64,000 nucleotides of DNA, taken from Blasia pusilla (Eukaryota; Marchantiophyta; Marchantiopsida; Blasiales). Positions 57,538 through 64,000 of the stretch are shown one piece after another (positions within the stretch are counted from its first letter, which is position 1; every line of letters begins with the position of its first letter). Under the pieces are notes generated by a model. It was not told the origin of the DNA, made no database searches, and saw only the letters and a program-made list of their open reading frames with translations. The stretch is from NCBI GenBank assembly GCA_050084515.1, contig CM114272.1:54250001-54314000 (forward strand). The letters are read 5' to 3'. Made by a program: the position numbers and the translations under genes.

Positions 57538-59260
57538 ATCGGAAGCAGAAAATAAAGGAGTGTGGTACACAACGATGGCCGCCCCAACAACCTCAACATG
57601 CCCCTCGGCATCAACCTCAATAGGAGTGCCGACCGCTTCGCTTCTCCCATAGCGGCTTGCACACCAACAACATTACCAACTCTCCGGGAACTTTGATGAG
57701 GACCCATCGATGGGGTCCTCATCGCCGACAAGGTGAAAGATTGAGGAAGTCTATCCGGCTTCCCCCCTGTGGATCCAACTCTGCAGGGCTGCTCCCATGC
57801 GGCGGCCTCCATCTGGGCAACCCCCATCCATCCGGATCCTCCAGATCTCTCTCTGGCTGCTCCATATGATGTCGAGGTGGTAACCTCAATGCCATAGCAA
57901 TGTACCTCCAGGTTGTTGGCGAACCACCGGCCATAGCAGCATCTCCTCGGCGGCGTCTAGGTGGTGGTACTCTACCTCCTCCACGGGCGGCTCCACCACC
58001 CTGTCGGGCAACTCCGGCTCCTCGTCCCCAACGGGACCACGGAGCACGATTTCTAGGCCCACCCGGACCGGCTACTTGCTCTGGTGCCCTCTCGGCCCTC
58101 GGTCCAGGCGTAACTCAAGATGTAAACTAAAACACCTGGGCGCGTGTATGACCATACCTCGACAATAGTCACTGCGATAACCTCTGGTGCAAAGCACCAT
58201 CTCCTCCTGCATGCTGAGGCACACGTCCATGACCCTGACGAGTGCAATCGCGCTGATGATGGGCTCCACCACATAACCAACAAGTAATAGTAGGCGGCTG
58301 CTGCTGAGGCGCATATGAAGGCCCAGGTCTCTGTGGCACGGCCTCCCGGTATCCTCCCTGAGCTTGTGGTGCCACAGTCGACCTATCTCGGAGTCCACGT
58401 TGTTGCACAGGTGGTGCAGACAATCGTGACTGCTCTCGCCCATAACCCATGGTGGCTACGCTCTCCTCCGCCATGTTGCGCTCAATGTTCTCGTCGGTCC
58501 TAAAAACATCTCTCGACGTAGGGGAGGTGTTCATAAGAAGCACCCCCTCCCGCACCCGTGTCCGCAAGGTCCGGTCCAACATCGCATACCATCACTGGAT
58601 AGCCTGAGCCTCTGTCACCCCCTGAGTGACGTTGATCAACCGGCGCAAGCGAGTGTAAGCCTCATGCAAACTCTCACCCGAGCGCCTCTGGAAGTCGTGG
58701 ATGCTCCGCAACTTCTCCGTCCGCACCCCTGGTAGCTCGCCCTCAACTCAACAAAGAACTCAACCACAGGGGTTGAACTGGGACTAACCCGACTAGACGG
58801 TGCAATCGCTCCCGTGCGAAAGTGACCCCACCTAAAACGTCACTAGTGGAAGAGGCGAGCCTCTCTCGACTCCTCCTCCTCATCTGGGGAACGGCTCCGC
58901 CCATGACACATAATGTGGGTCATAGTAGAGCCTCCACGCCTCGATCTCACATGCATATCTCTCGAGAGAACTCATGGTAATCGTCCATGGGCGCCCCCTC
59001 TAAATCTTTGGAACATACCGTTCCATTTGTAAAGGGTTGAACTCTCTAGAGTTCTTGGCCCGGGAGTCGCACCAACTCCTAAACTCTGCTATAAAATCGT
59101 GCAACTCAATCGTGCCTACTGCACCTGAAAACCTACGCGGTCCTCTACCCCGGTCGTCCATCTCGTACGCCCAACTGGTAGGACCACTCACAATGTGTGG
59201 CGATGTGCTCACAAACTCCTCTACACCCTCCCCCTCGTCTGACGATGACACAGAAGGAGG
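57538..59260 (-). pseudogene. Gypsy gag of the methyltransferase element, decayed
   Basis: N-terminus at 59251-59000: MSSSDEGEGVEEF, IELHDFIAEFRSWCDSRAKN and SREFNPLQMERYV. Central region near 58580-58700 with RLRRLINVTQGVTEAQAIQ-like residues, then LDRTLRTRVREGVLLMN (58582-58530). The zinc knuckle CWLCGGAHHQRDC lies in the 58169-58582 frame, after a proline- and glutamine-rich stretch. The part down to 57538 is arginine- and proline-rich and broken. The copia element is inserted directly after it. Confidence 0.75.
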
Positions 59261-60982
59261 TCGAGGTGGTCCCTCACGTGGAGACCCTCGAAACCTCGCG
59301 CCACTCCGCGTAAAACCTCTAGAGCTACTCTTGGGTTCACCACCTCGCCTCTCAAAGTCCCGACAGGACTCGTGAAGACCCTCGTGCCCCTCTCACCCGA
59401 TCACTCTGAACCTCGTGAGGAATCCCTCAATCACTCATCCCAAACATGCGGCACTCGATCTACACTCTCTCTCCCCGAGACGTGTAACGTGCGGCAACAC
59501 GCGGCGTGGTGCGGCAAATCGACCAGGCTATCATCTCATCGACAACCTACCCTCAACTCCGGACATCCCACACAGGTCTATGTCCCCTAAACCACATACA
59601 TAAATGATGCTCTCAGCATCCACACACCCAATATCCCCAAATAAATCCCAGAATCCCTCACACGTGCAGGGTAAAGGACCAAAATGGGTAACCTGAACAC
59701 ATGTCGATGTCGCTCCTCAGCAACTGCAAATCTCGACCCCAACTCGATCGTGGAGACAACTCCTCCAATCAGCAAGTCATACTCCTCTCGTACTCATGCT
59801 GCTCAAAACTCCTCGATAGATAGTGCGGTCCCAATGAACGGTGCGGCGTTGCGGTAGCACTAAACGGCTCGAACGGCACCCCTCGATGGTGGATGCGGCA
59901 CTCGGCGGCATACCCTCCTCAATCAATAATAATCCCACACTCTGCTCCACAATGACAGTGCGGCTCCACGATCGAGATGGTGCGGTGCGGCCACGAGCGG
60001 CACGGTGCGGCAATCGGCGGCGCGTTGCGGCTACGGGCGTCACGGCACGATACTCGATCGTCGTCGAGCGGCTACCAATCACAACATAGTAGCATGAAAT
60101 CAAAACTCAAACACCATAACCGGAGGTCATCTGCCTTCACTCGTTGATGAAGAAACTGCGATGACGGTGGCGGCCAAAACAACGTACGTGATGGCGACGC
60201 AAGTCAAGGAATCAACGAATGTCATGGAAGACCCTCCATCCCGTAATGGCGGCAATGGCACCCAAAGGGTGGACAATGGACGGTGGACCCTTTACAGTGA
60301 CGGTTGACCGTTGATGGTGACGACCGACCGATGACGGTGACGGTTGATCGTTGACGGTGACGGTTGACCGTTGACAGTGACGATTGACCGTCGACCGGTG
60401 ACGGTGACTATGATGGCGACGGCCGCCGCCGGTGTGGCGGCTGATTTAGGGTTTGCACGATTTAACCCTAAAAATCGCCTAGCAATGGCAGCTTTACAAG
60501 ATTGCCCATAACTTTTTGCTTGCAACTCCAAATTGTGCATTGTTTGTTGTATAGCGTGCACATCTTCACGATCTACGCTACCATCAAAAATATTTAGAAT
60601 CGGATATTTCAGTAAAAACTGACGGGGACTGTTGTAAAGCCCAATGTCTCTTTCTCCTACACAAAATTCGGCAGCGCTCCCGCGCTGATTTCTCCCAACG
60701 AAAATGTAACATCTGTAAAAATACATTTCAGAAAGCTACATGGTGCTCCCGAGAGCACCAAGATGGGGCAACCCGCCCCATACCAATCCCTATCAAAATT
60801 GGGCAGCGCTTCCGACGCCACTCTTCCACACGAAAAATCGGCAAATGCAAAGAGTAATGAAAGCAGCCCTTGCTCGGTGAGCACTCCCATGAGCTGAACG
60901 GGAACACGGTCCCCAACCTGCAAAAACAGCGAAAGTGACCAGCAAGCTCCCCATGAAGCTCTCTCACTCTCTCATTTCTCAT
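59261..60982 (-). other. Gypsy 5' leader with GC-rich repeats
   Basis: Between the 5' LTR and gag. It holds a GC-rich tract with many gtgcggc words (59840-60060) and a minisatellite (listed separately). It also holds an imperfect 45-base direct repeat (aaaattcggcagcgctcccg near 60663; aaaattgggcagcgcttccg near 60798). No tRNA-complementary primer site is recognisable next to the LTR. Open frames here have no domain. Confidence 0.5.
60295..60415. repeat. Minisatellite built on gtgacggttgaccgttgac
   Basis: Five to six imperfect units of about 18-20 bases (tgacggttgaccgttga / tgacgaccgaccgatga / tgacggttgatcgttga and so on), in the gypsy leader. Confidence 0.85.
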
Positions 60983-61499
60983 TGTAAAGTAAGATCCAAT
61001 CTCTCTCTCCACCATCTCACACCATAGCTCTCAAAGGTGTGCACTCTCTCTCATGTCAAACCAAACCCACTCTCCTAATGAGAGACTTGGGTTACACTCA
61101 CAAGGCAAGGTACCATAGCTCCACCGCCTCATGCCAAGAGGTTCAACAAAGAGAGAATGAAGCTCTCAAGCTCTCTCTCCTTGAGGTATACCCCTCTCCT
61201 CTCCCAAGCTCTCTCCATGGTAACCTATTCTCCCAAGTCACCTCCTTGGCTCTTGACGTGATGTACGAGGTCAAGGGCCACTTACCAAAAATAGTAAGTC
61301 GATCATATACTCAAAATGATACTTACCTAAAATAGTAAGTTCCTCAATATGGCTCCAAATGAGCCGAAACGAAGGGGAAACTTGCTATCTCACGTTTCCA
61401 AGGGCCTCAGCAGGTCACCCTCAACCTACTGGGCGTGTCCTCCACTACTCATGAAGGCGCTCTATTAGATCCCACCGATCTATCCTAAAAGACGTGACA
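60983..61499 (-). repeat. 5' LTR of the methyltransferase-gypsy element (core only)
   Basis: Plus-strand ends are tgtaaag and cgtgaca, giving TGT...ACA on both strands. It matches the core of the left LTR with about eleven differences. Module A, which follows the core in the left copy, is missing here, so this LTR is either shortened or the left one is extended. Confidence 0.8.
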
Positions 61500-61609
61500 C
61501 TACTGATCCGATGGGATGAGTGGGCCAGGTGTCAAAATAAGAGGTGATTAAAAATCAAGGGGGCACTCTCCCATAAGGATGTAAATTAGTATTATATTGC
61601 CCACTTGTA
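61500..61609. repeat. Short Helitron-like fragment
   Basis: ggtgtcaaaataagaggtga, then aaatcaagggggcactctcc, parallels the end of the units at 37.2-37.5 kb (gtcaagtagagaggtg, then aaatcaagaaggcactct). It sits at the junction between the two oppositely oriented gypsy copies. Confidence 0.45.
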
Positions 61610-62000
61610 TGCTTCATTGGGTAGATTTGTAGACAATCTCATTGGTAGATTCGATTTTGGATTACTGGCGTCGATCTCAAGAGGTGAGGCATCACGATGG
61701 AACCCCGTTGAGAGAGGTCAATAGAGTTGCCATGTCGAGGGAAATATTCCCCACACAAATGAGTTTTCCCGCCTCCTATGCTTATAAAGAGGGCGGTCCA
61801 TACTTGATTCGGGTTGATTAAGCATAGTAGTTAGTGGAGCCAACGTTGATGAGCGAGAGCAAGCAAGCGATGGGATTTCCCAAAAGAATGATGATAGTAC
61901 CCTCATTGATAGAGGCGTCTCAACGCTATGCACTCCTTTAGGCTATGGACCTAAATTGTGTCAAATGGATTATGAGTCTAGGAGGGGTTCAACGATGTCG
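61610..62000 (+). pseudogene. Second methyltransferase fragment (C-terminal block), plus strand
   Basis: A 5'-truncated copy. It reads GRFVDNLIGRFDFGLLASIS, then EVNRVAMSREIFPTQMSFP (one stop before it), then ASYAYKEGGPYLIRVD, and after three stops LVEPTLMSESKQAMGFPKRM and LIEASQRYALL. It matches the C-terminal block of 50690-51584 (PTFVSFP, ASYAYKEAGPSLVW, LVEPNADERER, MGFPT) segment by segment. Independent decay of both copies makes the shared block reliable. Upstream motifs I-VIII are not present; the copy starts at the Helitron-like junction. Confidence 0.8.
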
Positions 62001-62049
62001 AATGCGACTGAGGCGTATTACATCTAAGTTACTAGTGATTGTATGAATC

Positions 62050-63230
62050 CCAAACCTAATCCCAACTGAGATGGCATAGACCTTGAATGGGGGTGAGGTG
62101 AGAGGAGGCCTAGAGATTAGAGGTGATCATGAGAGACATCCTTGGACTTCTTGGGGGTATGATGTAGGTACACATGGAGTAGGCAACCATGACATTTGGT
62201 GTTGAGTAGGATTCTTAATCAATGAGGAGTGTTGAGAGAAGAGAGGTCTAAGTTGGCTACAAGAGAGCAACTAAGCACTAAGAGTACTAGTTGGGTTTGC
62301 ATAGCAACAACCAACCCCCTTGCCATAGAGTCCTATTGTTGTTATAATAGAAACTCCGAAGCCAAATATCATGCCTAAGTTGATGGAAGAAGAGCGGTGC
62401 TAGATACATCAATTCTTGAGGAGTCATAGGAGATGCTTTGCATTTAGTATGTATGAATTGGGTACAATGAAGGATGAAGATATATGCATCGAGTTTTCTG
62501 GCGACATGCCAATCTTTCGACAACCCTATAGATACATTGAATTGGAAAGGGACCTGATTAAGAGTAAGAGCCAAGAGTTAGTTGAGGTATGACTAAGGGA
62601 GATATCGCATAAAGAGTATGCATCCGGCATAATCATGCCTACCAAGAAGGATATGCATGGAACTAGATGGATAGGCAAATGCATGGAGATTATCTGTTGA
62701 ACAATGGACAAACAAGATTGATAAGTATACAATGCCCACTCCTCATCAAGGAGATCTTTTATGCTATTAGGCATGCAAAGGTCTTTAGTTTACTAGATCT
62801 CCAAAACACATACCTTCAACTACCTATGGGAGTGAAGAATAGGCAACATTTTGGGTATCAATCCTCAAGAAAAGGATTGGTAGTGGCTGTTCTTACCATT
62901 TGGGTTAAAGAAAACCTTGGAGGAGTTTTAGAGGATCATGGATATTAGGATCTTTGTTAGTCTAGATTTTACTAGCTGTTATATTAATAACATCATAGTC
63001 TTTAGTGCTATAGTTGAGGAGCATGAGTAACATCTTGCGGAAATGTGTTGATGATTGCAGTTACATGGGTTGAAATTATAACTAGGCAAGTGCAAGTTCT
63101 TCTTTGATCAGATTGATTATTTGGGCCACATGATATACCTAAGGGGATTGGGTCTTCAGCAGACAAAAGGACAGATTGTATCACACATTCCATGCCTTAC
63201 ATACGTGAGTTGAGTTTGTGCGTTCATGGG
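62050..63230 (+). pseudogene. Second gypsy copy: linker and reverse transcriptase
   Basis: Near 62130 HERHPWTSWG-like residues match the linker RERHPWTSWD of the minus-strand copy. Then come IHQFLRSHRRCFAFSM-like residues and ECIEFSGDMPIFRQPYRYIE-like segments (62400-62540), KEYASGIIMPTKKDMHGT, and the palm with YINN in place of YIDD (62980-62991) followed by IIVFSAIVEEHE. Both catalytic aspartates are mutated. Several stops. Confidence 0.75.
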
Positions 63231-63339
63231 ATTAGTAGAATTCTATCGATGTCATGTCAATGGATTTAATACAATTACAAAAGCCACTAATCTTGGTGAC
63301 CAAGGTGGACCATGAGTATTAGTGAGGGATGAATAGAAG

Positions 63340-64000
63340 AAAAAATTTTAGTTGCTCAAGGATATAATATCGTCTATGCCTATTTTGAAGAGACATATCA
63401 AGGAGTTTCCTTTCCAACTGCATATTAATTGGAGTATGTTGGTTCTTGGAGTGGTGCTCCAAGATGTCGGAGAGGGTAGAAAGTTTATAGTGGCTCATGC
63501 TAGCCGCTTGAACAATGCTAGTTGTAGAGGAAAAATACAACTCATGGAAGATAGAGTACTTGACTGCAGTATGGGATATCGTGCATTTGATGTGTTATTT
63601 GTTCAATCGTCCCTTCATCCTCATCACTAATCATCAAACATTGAAACGGTTGATAGAGTTTGACCAACTTGTAGGGAGGCTTGCCATATGGCCTTTGTTG
63701 TTGTAAGAGTATGATTTCAAGGTGGTACATCAACTTGGGAGGCTCAACCAAGATGCATATAGTTTAAGTCATAACCCATATCCAAGTCAACGAGATGCAA
63801 CTATAGCTTGTTGGTATGGTAAGAGTGATAAAGAGATGGTGCTTTGATTGTACGCATTTGCCTATTTGGTTTTGTTGGGTATGTAGAGCTATACAACATT
63901 GATTTTGACACCAAGATCAAATGGAAAGTCCCAAGATTGAGAGGTCGATAAGGATTGGAGGTGACACGTGGCCGAGATATCCACAAGGATGGGGTAGTGT
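63340..64000 (+). pseudogene. Second gypsy copy: RNase H and start of integrase region (runs off the window)
   Basis: 63352-63630 has FQLHINWSMLVLGVVLQD and GEGRKFIVAHASRLN, then EYLTAVWDIVHLMCYLF-like residues in a shifted frame and LGRLNQDAYSLSHNPYPS, the segment that links RNase H to integrase in the minus-strand copy. The integrase and any PHD finger would lie beyond 64000. Confidence 0.7.

Noticed and set aside
46305-61504. Target-site duplication for the gypsy element
   Set aside because: tcgag on the left and ctact on the right do not match; trimming module A (tccaa) does not help. The outer ends may have been changed by recombination.
1-64000. tRNA or rRNA genes
   Set aside because: No cloverleaf with A and B boxes or rRNA-like sequence was recognised by eye; a tRNAscan-SE run would be decisive.

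Overview
This window is nuclear DNA of a streptophyte plant: GT-AG introns, gypsy and copia LTR retrotransposons, LINEs, an autonomous-type Helitron, a hAT-type MITE and telo-box motifs, with no bacterial gene organisation. The gene density and the heavy, layered decay of mobile elements suggest a large, repeat-rich genome. The window alone does not fix the lineage. A charophyte or non-seed land plant (bryophyte, lycophyte, fern) is my inference, because gypsy elements carrying a DNA methyltransferase have been described in charophyte algae.

Layout. 1-1203 holds the last four exons of a conserved plant coiled-coil protein gene (+). 2.46-6.0 kb is a decayed minus-strand gypsy element (protease and gag) with LTR scraps. 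6.0-9.5 kb is a LINE with a 607-codon open endonuclease/reverse transcriptase frame, preceded by the tail of another LINE and followed by an inverted LINE piece. 10-17 kb is mostly unique sequence with a two-exon minus-strand gene (11909-12950, function unknown) and possible further exons. 17-30 kb is AT-rich and holds Helitron termini, microsatellites and several decayed copies of a second LINE family. 30.0-32.1 kb is a dead gypsy gag/RT remnant ended by an LTR of the family seen at 46-61 kb. 33.4-39.4 kb is a decayed Helitron encoding Rep and PIF1-type helicase, interrupted by short Helitron-like units, one of which carries a hAT MITE. 39.4-46.3 kb is mostly unclassified and contains a three-unit tandem repeat.

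The most interesting part is 46.3-61.5 kb: a minus-strand gypsy retrotransposon with the order LTR - leader - gag (zinc knuckle) - protease - C5 cytosine DNA methyltransferase - RT - RNase H - integrase - PHD finger - LTR, split by a nested copia element (52619-57532) with its own LTRs, PBS and polypurine tract. The methyltransferase keeps recognisable motifs I, IV (with the catalytic Pro-Cys), VI, VIII and a C-terminal block. A second, oppositely oriented copy at 61.6-64.0 kb repeats the C-terminal methyltransferase block followed by RT and RNase H, so the fusion belongs to the family and is not an accident of one insertion. The PHD finger lies just behind the integrase, where chromodomains sit in other gypsy clades. 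The element may therefore have carried both a reader of histone tails and a writer of DNA methylation. All copies in the window are interrupted by stops and frameshifts, so none looks autonomous as it stands.
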